NCBI GenBank assembly: GCA_028285305.1
Contig: JANQPV010000055.1
Coordinates: 33,686 to 97,685, forward strand
Reading direction: 5' to 3'
DNA length: 64,000 nucleotides
Source: Alphaproteobacteria bacterium
GTDB lineage: Bacteria > Pseudomonadota > Alphaproteobacteria > SMXP01
The notes beneath the pieces are model-generated. The model did not search any database. It saw only the letters and a program-made list of their open reading frames with translations, and was not told where the DNA came from. This document shows, one piece after another, positions 33,930 through 41,735 of the stretch. The translations under genes and the position numbers were made by a program. Each line of letters opens with the position of its first letter. Positions within the stretch are counted from its first letter, which is position 1.

Positions 33930-35494
33930 GACGTCGGTTCCACGTGTCGTTCTTTGGGGGAGATGGGAATTCTGACTTCTTTCCCGAATTGCGTAATCAT
34001 AGTCACAGGCGCCCCCCCTCGGCGGTGAAACTGTATTCTAACTTGCCTATCTTCCAAAACAGCCAGACGAATTGTAGCTTCAGCTATCGGCAGAGAAAGG
34101 GCAACGGTCAATCCTGCGGCTTGATCGGGAAACTGTGGCCGAATGCAGATTCCATCAGAAATAGTATTTATACCAACTAAATGTTCAATCAGAAGTGAAT
34201 TCACCAATCCCGACCAGCCGACGAACCCTGCAACGGGCCCAGCACCAAGCGTCAAGCGTTTCCACCAGTTGCCCCGCTTTCGATGAAGGCGGTCGACCCC
34301 ATGTCCATGGGGATCATAGAATTCGTAAAATCGTCCGCTATGTTCAAACGAGCGATAGACTCCATCACACAGTCGAAACGAAAAGTCCGCTGCCTCTTCA
34401 AGAAATCCGTAGCGTTGAAGACCTTGAATGACAGCATAGGCCGTATTAATCCAAACCGGCCCGCGCCACATATCCTTTTCGAAGTTTTCGTCGTCGAGGG
34501 CCACAGACGGCAAAGGAATGACGGTATTGAATGATTTGGGGGCGACAATGTGATCGCGCAGCCGTGACGCTTGATCCAGATCCGGTACCCCGGCCCAAAG
34601 CGGCATCAACGAAGATATAGTGCGAGTGCGAATGAAAGATCCGGTTTCCACATTCCGATCGAAGTATAGCCCCTCATCGGGATCCCAAAGGTAGAGGTTT
34701 ATAGCCTTTCTGAGCAATGCCGCCTCTCGATCGCGTCTTTCCGCGTCGCTTTTGCGGCCAATAAGGCGCGCCAAGTGCGCAAGCGCTTCGCATTTAAGGA
34801 CCATATAAGAGGAGAAGTCCGGCGCCGCCACGGCTCTCGTATCGATCAGTTCTCTTTCGTCGCGCGAGCCGAAACGGGGAGCGTTTTCCACTCCGGATTC
34901 GTAGGGGTGTTCCCACGCAAACAATCCGTTGTCCAGGCGGCGATTGGAATAGAGCCAAAGATGATAGTCACGCAACGGTTCGTACAATGCCTCGACCAAC
35001 TCGCGGTAGTGCTCTTCTTCCAGCACCGGTTGGAGCCGAACCAACGACCAGGCGAGCAACGGGGGTTGTGTGAGTCTTGACTTTGTGAATTCAGCAACGA
35101 AATGCTGTAAGCGGTCGCCTTCACGCAATTCTACCACCGACCGGAGGATGTCGCCTGCCACTTCCGGGTCCCACCATTTCCAGATTTGTGCAATAAAGGC
35201 TGAGTCCCAGAGGTAAATGGCGCGAAAGTGGGGGGCGGGGTGGACATGCCGCCTTCTAGAAAGCTTGTTTGGATTGCGCAAGTTCAAGAACAAAGCCTCG
35301 TTTACGCCTGCGAATCCGTTGGTCCACCGTGTTGAAAGTTTGTCCTCCCCTTGGATTGAGGCTTGTGGAGGCGATAGGTGGAGGGCCTTTGAACCAAGAA
35401 GTTCCCGTGTAAACTCGATCGGCTCTCGATTGCCCAGTCTTGGCAGAATGCGGGTGACCCACAGAAAGTCCAGTCCGAGTCCTAACAGCTGCAT
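33926..35494 (-). CDS. GH63-like glycoside hydrolase (glucosidase / mannosylglycerate-hydrolase type)
   Basis: The protein has about 522 residues from ATG 35494; an in-frame start at 35590 would add 32 residues of poor coding character, and neither has a well-spaced ribosome binding site. It is an (alpha/alpha)6-barrel hydrolase with motifs HFRAIYLWDSAF, LFAWEHPYESGVENAPR, PDFSSYMVLKCEALAHLA, and MWRGPVWINTAYAVIQGL. These match GH63 and related bacterial glucosidases or glucosylglycerate/mannosylglycerate hydrolases. No signal peptide is visible, so it is cytoplasmic. Pairing with a GT4 enzyme suggests turnover of a compatible solute or glycogen-like glycan; the exact substrate is inferred. 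Confidence 0.78.
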   Translation of the reverse strand: MQLLGLGLDFLWVTRILPRLGNREPIEFTRELLGSKALHLSPPQASIQGEDKLSTRWTNGFAGVNEALFLNLRNPNKLSRRRHVHPAPHFRAIYLWDSAFIAQIWKWWDPEVAGDILRSVVELREGDRLQHFVAEFTKSRLTQPPLLAWSLVRLQPVLEEEHYRELVEALYEPLRDYHLWLYSNRRLDNGLFAWEHPYESGVENAPRFGSRDERELIDTRAVAAPDFSSYMVLKCEALAHLARLIGRKSDAERRDREAALLRKAINLYLWDPDEGLYFDRNVETGSFIRTRTISSLMPLWAGVPDLDQASRLRDHIVAPKSFNTVIPLPSVALDDENFEKDMWRGPVWINTAYAVIQGLQRYGFLEEAADFSFRLCDGVYRSFEHSGRFYEFYDPHGHGVDRLHRKRGNWWKRLTLGAGPVAGFVGWSGLVNSLLIEHLVGINTISDGICIRPQFPDQAAGLTVALSLPIAEATIRLAVLEDRQVRIQFHRRGGAPVTMITQFGKEVRIPISPKERHVEPTS

Positions 35495-35693
35495 AGTCCT
35501 TTGAAAGGATACACTAAATCTGTATACAAACTGGCTGACAAAGCTGAAGTAAATTCCAGGGCGCATTTCCGTCTTCGTTCGAATGTCCATTGCGCGTTGA
35601 TGTTCACGTTCCCCAGGCGACCGCTGGAAAATGCAATAGACCCACGCAAACGAGCCAAAGCGCGGTGGCGCAAGTCCGAAATTTCGATTTTCG

Positions 35694-36554
35694 TTAGTGG
35701 GCCATGAACACCGTAAGATCCGAGCTCTCGATGATGTATTTCGTCACTCCCCCTAACAGGAATTCCTTTAATCTGCTGTGGGAGTAAGCGCCCATAACGA
35801 GCAATTCAGTCCCCTCTCTTTTGGCGAATTCTTCTATCGTCTGTTCAGGATGTCCCAGTTCCTGCGAAACGGTGTGATGATCCGCTCTGACTCCATGGGA
35901 CTTCAAATAACCACAGGCGACCTCTGAGCTGGGAGCGCCCGCGGGTACATGGCCGATGGTCAGAACAATAGCGTTGGTCGCCAATTGGAGAAACGGAAGC
36001 GATGCAGACAGCGCTCGCGCGGCCTCCATGCTGCCGTTCCAAGCTACAAGGGCAGGTGCTTGCAAATCATGCGGAGAGTCGCGTGAACAAAGGAAAACGG
36101 GGTGGCCGGACTCAAATAGGATCGAATGGACGTAATCGCGCTCCAGCGCGGCGTTGTCAGTATCGGGTCGTCCGATCACAGCAAGATCACAACATCTTGC
36201 TGCGTGGCCCAATATCGTTTGTGGACGTCCAACCAACTTCTTCCACGCGCAATCGATTCCGTTTTCTCCTGACGCGTCTTCGGATGTGCTGAGGGACTCA
36301 GTACACAATTCATCAAATCTATCCTTGAGTTCGGCGGCATATCTCTCCCGCTCTTCCTCCCATTCTCGAACGAGTTTGCGGGTTTGGACAACTTGAGTCT
36401 GCAGCGCATAATAGTGTGCTGGGCTGGAGTCGGGCTGGACATAGACGGCCTCAATGTCCGAATCGAAAATAGACGCGAGCTCAAGCGCAGGCCGTAGACT
36501 GCGCTCGCCTATTTCCTCTGACATGAATGGAACGAAGAGTCTTTCATAGCCCAT
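35694..36554 (-). CDS. Universal stress protein, tandem UspA domains
   Basis: The protein has about 286 residues with two Usp-like halves. The N-terminal half begins YERLFVPFMS. The C-terminal half ends with ELLVMGAYSHSRLKEFLLGG and SSDLTVFMAH, where GAYSHSR-x8-G resembles the ATP-binding motif. Tandem Usp proteins are typical of hypoxia and stress regulons. An Fnr-type site is centred about 60 bp upstream. It probably heads the transcript that includes the glycosidase and glycosyltransferase genes, though a 199-bp gap separates them. Confidence 0.9.
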   Translation of the reverse strand: MGYERLFVPFMSEEIGERSLRPALELASIFDSDIEAVYVQPDSSPAHYYALQTQVVQTRKLVREWEEERERYAAELKDRFDELCTESLSTSEDASGENGIDCAWKKLVGRPQTILGHAARCCDLAVIGRPDTDNAALERDYVHSILFESGHPVFLCSRDSPHDLQAPALVAWNGSMEAARALSASLPFLQLATNAIVLTIGHVPAGAPSSEVACGYLKSHGVRADHHTVSQELGHPEQTIEEFAKREGTELLVMGAYSHSRLKEFLLGGVTKYIIESSDLTVFMAH

Positions 36555-36607
36555 AGCTTGCCTCTCTCGGCGAAACTTGAAGCCTAACAGCCTGAAAACG
36601 AGACATA

Positions 36608-36621
36608 TTGATACAAGTCAA
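36608..36621. promoter_or_regulatory. Fnr/FixK-type box TTGAT-acaa-GTCAA
   Basis: This 14-mer has one mismatch to consensus, centred about 60 bp before the Usp start codon on the minus strand. Confidence 0.6.
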
Positions 36622-36712
36622 GCTGGTCGCGCAGTCACATTCAGCGAGTTTCTTGTCCAGGAATTTTGACGATCAATTCGGCAGGAAACGACTGCACAGG
36701 CAAAATGCGCGT

Positions 36713-36726
36713 TTGATCGATGTCAA
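36713..36726. promoter_or_regulatory. Fnr/FixK-type box TTGAT-cgat-GTCAA
   Basis: This second site in the same 300-bp divergent region has one mismatch. It is placed about 92 bp before the small ORF at 36812 and about 168 bp before the lipoprotein gene on the plus strand. Confidence 0.6.
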
Positions 36727-36811
36727 TCAGCTCGCCTGATCGGACCGCTAAACTGGAAAAAGGTCCCCATACGAACCCTATCGAAGGCCAGTTGGATCGG
36801 CAGGGGGAGTC

Positions 36812-36928
36812 ATGGACCAGATCAGTGTAACGGATTACCGTAAAACGCAGCTCGAAAGGGATGCGGCGAAAATTGAAGATCAAACACATGAATGTATCAA
36901 CGACGAAAAGCGGAAGCATTTCAGTTAA
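36812..36928 (+). CDS. Possible 38-residue hydrophilic small protein
   Basis: ATG 36812 follows GGGGGAG very closely (2 bp). The frame gives MDQISVTDYRKTQLERD to INDEKRKHFS, charged and probably helical, ending at TAA 36926-36928. It overlaps the longer possible start of the lipoprotein gene and ends 7 bp before that gene's ATG at 36936, so it could be a coupled leader. Evidence is positional only. Confidence 0.3.
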   Translation: MDQISVTDYRKTQLERDAAKIEDQTHECINDEKRKHFS

Positions 36929-37382
36929 GCGGCTCATGGCATCTTTCATTGTTCTGTGCCTGGCGGGCTGTTCAATCTATGAAGTAGGTCCGAAGGCTCA
37001 AATGGGCGCCGCCGCAGGCGCGGCGGCGGGCGGCTTACTCGCGGTTGCCTCTGGAGGGCACGAAGCTGGAATCGCCGGCGGTGTCCTTTTGGGCGGACTG
37101 ATTGGTGGTGCAATTGGAAGTGCGCTCGACGCGCAGGATCGAAAGATTGCGGCGCAAACCGCATACACGTCTCTGGAATACCGCCCAACCGGATCGGTCT
37201 CAACGTGGCGCAATCCGGACACCCGGAACCAAGGTTCCTTCTCACCCACACGCACGTATCAACAACCAGGTGGCATGTATTGCCGAGAGTACCGGCAAAC
37301 GATCACGGTTGGCGGCCGGGAAGAAGACGCCTTTGGAACGGCGTGCCGTCAGCCCGACGGTTCCTGGCGAATAAGCAATTGA
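36888..37382 (+). CDS. Glycine-zipper surface lipoprotein (17-kDa antigen-like)
   Basis: The protein has about 164 residues. A lipoprotein signal ends in VLCLAGC, with the acylated cysteine near position 28. It is followed by a glycine-zipper two-helix segment (GAAAGAAAGGLLAVASGG, GGVLLGGLIGGAIGSALD) and a C-terminal domain with CREYRQTITVGGREEDAFGTACRQPDGSW, typical of RT0821/17-kDa-type outer-membrane proteins. Starts at 36861, 36888 and 36936 are all possible; none has a clear ribosome binding site. It is followed 13 bp later by an EF-hand protein gene in the same direction. Confidence 0.8.
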   Translation: MNVSTTKSGSISVKRLMASFIVLCLAGCSIYEVGPKAQMGAAAGAAAGGLLAVASGGHEAGIAGGVLLGGLIGGAIGSALDAQDRKIAAQTAYTSLEYRPTGSVSTWRNPDTRNQGSFSPTRTYQQPGGMYCREYRQTITVGGREEDAFGTACRQPDGSWRISN

Positions 37383-37395
37383 GGTAAGCACCAGA

Positions 37396-37776
37396 ATGAT
37401 CAATAGCAAAAGATCCTTATACGGTCAACTAATCGCATTATCAGTTATATTGATCTGTGCGTCCCCTTCCGTCGCTGACGACGATTCTGATTTTCAGAAA
37501 TCAGATAGTGATGGCGATGGGCAGGTATCAATTTCAGAGTACCAGGTGCGCATGACAGACCGCTTCTTCTTTATTGACGGAAACCGAAACGGGACGCTTT
37601 CGAAAGACGAAGTGCCTATGCTGTCAAACGACGAGCGGAAATTGGCGGACAAGAATCGAGATGGTCGTTTGTCTTTAGACGAATATCTAGCCCATCGGTA
37701 CAAACTGTTTTTCTCCGCAGATATCGATGGAAGCAAGACTCTGTCGAGACAAGAGCTTGAGAGCTGGGGAGAATAA
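37396..37776 (+). CDS. Exported EF-hand calcium-binding protein
   Basis: The protein has about 126 residues. A Sec signal (LYGQLIALSVILICASPSVA) precedes up to four EF-hand loops: SDSDGDGQVSISEY, DGNRNGTLSKDE, DKNRDGRLSLDEY and DIDGSKTLSRQE. It is therefore a periplasmic calmodulin-like protein. GAGGTAAG before ATG 37396 supports the start. It is co-directional with and 13 bp after the surface lipoprotein gene. Its role may be calcium sensing or buffering, which is of interest beside the Ca2+-type ATPase of the same cluster. Confidence 0.82.
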   Translation: MINSKRSLYGQLIALSVILICASPSVADDDSDFQKSDSDGDGQVSISEYQVRMTDRFFFIDGNRNGTLSKDEVPMLSNDERKLADKNRDGRLSLDEYLAHRYKLFFSADIDGSKTLSRQELESWGE

Positions 37777-38131
37777 TTGCGTAGTCGGGCCATCTGATGT
37801 ATCCGATCCAGCTGGCTCACGATGAAACGGCCTCTGTTCCATTACTTGTCACGTCGTTTGCGCGCCCCTCGACACCCCTGAAACTCTGTTGGATCTGTTC
37901 ACGAGCGGATTTTCTGCGCCTGTCCAGCGATCGTGTTTCGTTGAAATCAAACGCCTTGGGCTCGCACATCAAAGACCCAATCCAAACCGAGAGTCACAGT
38001 AGTCCCCTTGGAGACGAGTTGCCCAGATCTCTTAATACAAACGATCGAACTCTTGATTTCGATCAAGCAATGCCTCGCGAGTTTGAAGCATATTGACTAT
38101 GGTTATTATCGAAGAGTGAGAGGTAAATCAG
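37777..38131. other. Gene-free stretch with promoter for the phasin gene
   Basis: About 355 bp. A 99-codon plus-strand ORF (37797-38096) is judged non-coding because it runs through the regulatory site and has no ribosome binding site. The only clear element is the Fnr-type site at 38053-38066. Confidence 0.55.
38053..38066. promoter_or_regulatory. Perfect Fnr/FixK box TTGAT-ttcg-ATCAA
   Basis: This exact consensus site is centred 72 bp before the GTG start of the phasin-like gene, linking PHA metabolism to the low-oxygen regulon. Confidence 0.68.
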
Positions 38132-38575
38132 GTGGCAAACGAACCAACAATTAACGAGGGAATGCAGAAGTTTACTGAGCAGGTGCTCCACAATACTGAA
38201 GGCCAAAAGGCTATCGGAGAGCAGACAGAGCGCTTTTGGCACGCTGAGGAAGAATTCGTAGACGAACTACAGCAGTACTTCGACGGCTGGTGCAATCGTC
38301 GCAAAGATGCGGCTCACCTAGCGATTGAATTTGGCAAAACGCTTGAGAGTGGCGCCGAGAACGGGGAAATCGTTAAGGCATGGTCAGACCTGTGGACAAG
38401 TGCCATGACGCGATTCAACGAGGACGCGCAAGCTCAGTTGAAATTAACGCAAAAATTTGTTTCCACAATGGCACCTAACAGTTTGACGATGGCAATACCG
38501 ATGTTCGGCACAAATACCGCGCCGCAAAAACAAAAGGCACCGGCCAGATCCAGCGGTTCGTCTAAGACTCAATAG
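38132..38575 (+). CDS. Phasin-like PHA granule-associated protein
   Basis: The protein has about 147 residues and is mostly amphipathic helix (EGMQKFTEQVLHNTEGQ, LAIEFGKTLESGAENG, WTSAMTRFNEDAQAQLKLTQ) with a polar, Lys/Ser-rich tail. The size and helix pattern fit phasins or PhaM-like proteins that coat PHA granules or activate the synthase, but I see no diagnostic motif. It starts at GTG 38132 after GAGAGGTAA. It lies immediately upstream of PHA synthase, which is the main support for the call. Confidence 0.6.
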   Translation: MANEPTINEGMQKFTEQVLHNTEGQKAIGEQTERFWHAEEEFVDELQQYFDGWCNRRKDAAHLAIEFGKTLESGAENGEIVKAWSDLWTSAMTRFNEDAQAQLKLTQKFVSTMAPNSLTMAIPMFGTNTAPQKQKAPARSSGSSKTQ

Positions 38576-38828
38576 ATTGCCTGCAGGGAAGAGAGGCTTG
38601 CCTTACGAACAAAGCTAGCTGGCCGCCGCTTCCCAACCAATTTCGTCATTTGCTTGAGATGTTCGGTGTTGGGTTCGGATATGCCATAGGTTGGAGATTT
38701 GCTTGCGAATTTTTTTCGATTTGTAAGTGGATACTGACCAGTTGAAAGCACCTCAAGGCGCATGCCAATCTTACAGTACCGCATACCGATTTCCTGGTTT
38801 GCGATCATCTTTGAATTCGCTCAGTTGA

Positions 38829-40757
38829 ATGGCGGCAATGTCTGAACCTAGTCAAAGCAAATTGCGTCGCGGTGAACTTGTTTCCACTTCAAGTAGACGC
38901 GCGAATGTCAGCGAGACATGGGTGGAAGACGACTCCAGCCATGCTAAATCCGGATTGCCCTCTGACTTTCGATTTAATCGCCAACAACCTTGGGAGCCCG
39001 ACTCCCATTCATCTAAAGCTGTCATTGAATTCCTAGATCGGTCCACGAATGCAGCGATGGGTCGATACACAGGGGGACTTTCACCCAGCGCTCTTGCGAC
39101 AGCTTATCTGGATTGGTTGTTGCACTTGTCGGCTTCTCCCGGAAAAAAGTTGCAGTTGAACCAAAAGGCGCTCAAGAAGATTGCTCGGTTTCAAGACTAT
39201 ATGCGGCGCAGTTTTTGGAAACCTGATACCAGCGAGCGCTGCATCGACCCGTTACCTCAGGACGATCGATTCGACCACGCCCTTTGGAATACTTGGCCTT
39301 TCAATTATATTTCACAGAGTTTCTTGCTGACCCAGCAATGGTGGCACAATGCCACTTCCGATATACCCGGCGTAATGCCCGAACATGAACGGATCGTAGA
39401 GTTCTGCGCCCGGCAGGCTCTGGATATTCTGTCTCCCTCCAATTTTGTTCTGACCAATCCAGAAGTTCTGCAAAAGACGATTCTAGAAGGAGGGATGAAC
39501 CTCGTTCGAGGGTGGCAAAATTTCACGGAAGATCTTGATCGGTTAGCGAGTGGGAAAGGGCCTGTCGACTCCGAAGAATTCATCGTTGGCGATGATGTGG
39601 CAACGACTCCTGGTCATGTGATCTACCGAAACTGTCTCATGGAACTTATTCAGTACAGTCCCAGTACAGAGAAAGTCCGCGCTGAACCCATCTTAATCGT
39701 CCCGGCTTGGATCATGAAGTATTACGTACTCGATCTCTCTCCGGAGAATTCCCTGGTCCGGTATCTTGTTGATGAAGGTTATACGGTATTCATGATCTCT
39801 TGGAAGAACCCCGGGCCAGAGGATCGGGAATTGGGGTTCGATGATTACCGTCGTTTGGGCGTTTTGTCAGCTGTCGATGTAATCCAAAAAATCGCTCCAA
39901 ATCGGGGGATTCACGGTGTTGGATATTGCCTCGGTGGAACGTTGCTAGGCGTGACCGCAGCTTCCCTGGCAACCAATACAGAGGACCCATTCGCCAGTCT
40001 GAGTTTCTTCGCCTCTCAGTTTGATTTTACTGAAGCGGGGGAGCTGATGTTGTTCATTACCGAAAGTCAGGTCAGCTTTTTGGAAGACGTGATGTGGGAG
40101 CAGGGTTTCTTAGATACCAGTCAAATGACGGGCGCTTTTCAGATGATCAGATCCAACGACTTAATCTGGTCTCGCATAGAACACGACTATCTGATGGGGG
40201 AGCGCCGGCCGATGAACGATATGATGGCTTGGAACGCAGATACCACACGAATGCCCTATAGGATGCATTCTGAGTACTTGCGTCATTTCTTTTTGAACAA
40301 CGACCTTGCCGAAGGCCGATATCGTGTGGATGGAAGAGTGGTTTCCATTTCGAACATCCGCTTACCGATCTTTTCGCTCGCAACGACTAAAGATCATGTG
40401 GCGCCGTGGCGCTCTGTCTTCAAGGTGCATATGCTCGCTGACACCGAAGTAACGTTCTTATTGACTTCAGGCGGGCATAATGCGGGCGTCGTCAGCGAAC
40501 CGGGTCACGAAGGTCGATCCTTCAGAATCAGCACAGCAAAGCAGGACGACTATCTCATCGGCGCCGACTTATGGATAACAGAAGCAAAGGAGAGAGAGGG
40601 ATCTTGGTGGCCCGAATGGTCGAACTGGCTTTCTCAGAGGTCGACAGAACGCGTTGATCCCCCGGGCACCAAATGGGTCAATCAGGACGGAACAGTTGCC
40701 TCGGATGGCGAAGTTTGCAGATTTCCCGCCCCCGGTACGTATGTCCTCATGAACTAA
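38829..40757 (+). CDS. phaC: Polyhydroxyalkanoate synthase
   Basis: The protein has about 642 residues. It polymerises (R)-3-hydroxyacyl-CoA into PHA granules. The alpha/beta-hydrolase core has the lipase-like box with catalytic C367 (GVGYCLGGTLLG), aspartate D522 (TTKDHVAPW) and histidine H550 (SGGHNAGVV). The N-terminal PhaC domain (NYISQSFLLTQQWW) is present, and the length fits class I. ATG 38829 or 38838 could be the start. It is preceded by a phasin-like gene under an Fnr-type site, so polymer synthesis probably acts as an electron and carbon sink when respiration is limited. Confidence 0.93.
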   Translation: MAAMSEPSQSKLRRGELVSTSSRRANVSETWVEDDSSHAKSGLPSDFRFNRQQPWEPDSHSSKAVIEFLDRSTNAAMGRYTGGLSPSALATAYLDWLLHLSASPGKKLQLNQKALKKIARFQDYMRRSFWKPDTSERCIDPLPQDDRFDHALWNTWPFNYISQSFLLTQQWWHNATSDIPGVMPEHERIVEFCARQALDILSPSNFVLTNPEVLQKTILEGGMNLVRGWQNFTEDLDRLASGKGPVDSEEFIVGDDVATTPGHVIYRNCLMELIQYSPSTEKVRAEPILIVPAWIMKYYVLDLSPENSLVRYLVDEGYTVFMISWKNPGPEDRELGFDDYRRLGVLSAVDVIQKIAPNRGIHGVGYCLGGTLLGVTAASLATNTEDPFASLSFFASQFDFTEAGELMLFITESQVSFLEDVMWEQGFLDTSQMTGAFQMIRSNDLIWSRIEHDYLMGERRPMNDMMAWNADTTRMPYRMHSEYLRHFFLNNDLAEGRYRVDGRVVSISNIRLPIFSLATTKDHVAPWRSVFKVHMLADTEVTFLLTSGGHNAGVVSEPGHEGRSFRISTAKQDDYLIGADLWITEAKEREGSWWPEWSNWLSQRSTERVDPPGTKWVNQDGTVASDGEVCRFPAPGTYVLMN

Positions 40758-41340
40758 TCGTCTTGCGAATTAAGCTGGGGTTCGGCATTTAGGAAGGAGC
40801 AATGCCTTACAATCAGTTGCTTGATTGGGCGCTTTGACACTGTGGTCTGAGTAGATTCTCACTCCACTCATTTGAGTAGGCGTTTGTCTTGACTCAATTC
40901 CCTGATCAGCCTCTGAACCGCCCAGCAAGACAAGAAGACCTGCCAGTTATCGATGCCAGGGAACTACCCAGTTGGGGCGCAGGTCTTCGTGGCTGCGCCA
41001 GTCGATTTCGGTCCACTGCTGCCATCTTATGCCAAAACTCCCTGTACTTTCCCTGAAAAATTGAGATGTCTGGCAATACAGATTCGCTCAGACCTCTCCA
41101 CACCGCCACAGGCAGTTCGCTTAGCGAAGTGCCGACCGCCCTATCAGGGTGGTCGGGAGCGGCAGGCATTTCGCAGAAGCGCCGAGAGCCATGCGAGTTC
41201 GATGTCTCCTCATGCAGCTGCGCCACTTTTAGTTTTCACGGCAGTTCGCTTTACTCCAGCTTCCAAGAGGGCATGCTGTCCGCGCGCCGACCGATCGGGC
41301 GGTTAGCTTAGTTGTGAGGTTATGTTCAGCTCTCTCATTA

Positions 41341-41364
41341 ATTTTCTCTCTTCAGAGAGAAAAT
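41341..41364. repeat. Perfect hairpin ATTTTCTCTC-TTCA-GAGAGAAAAT
   Basis: The hairpin has a 10-bp stem and a 4-base loop and sits in non-coding DNA. The symmetric A/T ends could give a bidirectional rho-independent terminator, but no long U-run follows. It could also be part of a small RNA. Confidence 0.5.
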
Positions 41365-41656
41365 GAGCTGTCAGGAACGCCGCCGCGATTTCAAGGTTTA
41401 ATATGTACGGAGAGCACTAAAGGGAACCTTATGAGGGGTAGTACGTGTCACTGAAGCCCATTTTCCTCCGTCCACTTCTGTTCCGGTTCCCCTTGGGATG
41501 CAAATTCGAAGGCAGATTTTCGATGAGAGCAAGACGTTTTAGCGAGTTCTTAATATCGCCAGAATCGGACCTTGACGAGCGATCGGACGAATGAACTCTG
41601 AGTGATCTCCACAGGACATTCTTATCTGTTGCCTGCGTGAGCGTTTGGACGGGACG

Positions 41657-41670
41657 TTGATCTCAATCAA
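41657..41670. promoter_or_regulatory. Perfect Fnr/FixK box TTGAT-ctca-ATCAA
   Basis: This exact consensus site is centred 72 bp before the nitroreductase ATG. It is the last site of this type read in the window. Confidence 0.68.
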
Positions 41671-41735
41671 TCAAAGACGTTCCATACTAATCTAACAATT
41701 TGGCTGCAATCCTCTTTGCCAGACGGAGGTTCGAT

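Larger units (their letters stand above)
40758..41735. other. Long gene-poor region between phaC and the nitroreductase
   Basis: About 978 bp. Overlapping ORFs of 106-117 codons occur on both strands around 40906-41306, but none has a ribosome binding site, a recognisable domain or clear coding character; a decayed gene is possible. Identified elements are a perfect hairpin at 41341-41364 and an Fnr-type site at 41657-41670. Confidence 0.5.

Noticed and set aside
37797..38096. 99-codon plus-strand ORF
   Set aside because: No ribosome binding site, no domain, and it runs through the Fnr-type operator at 38053; judged non-coding.
40906..41306. Overlapping ORFs of 106 (minus) and 117 (plus) codons
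   Set aside because: Mutually overlapping, low-complexity and without start signals; possibly a decayed gene but nothing can be named.
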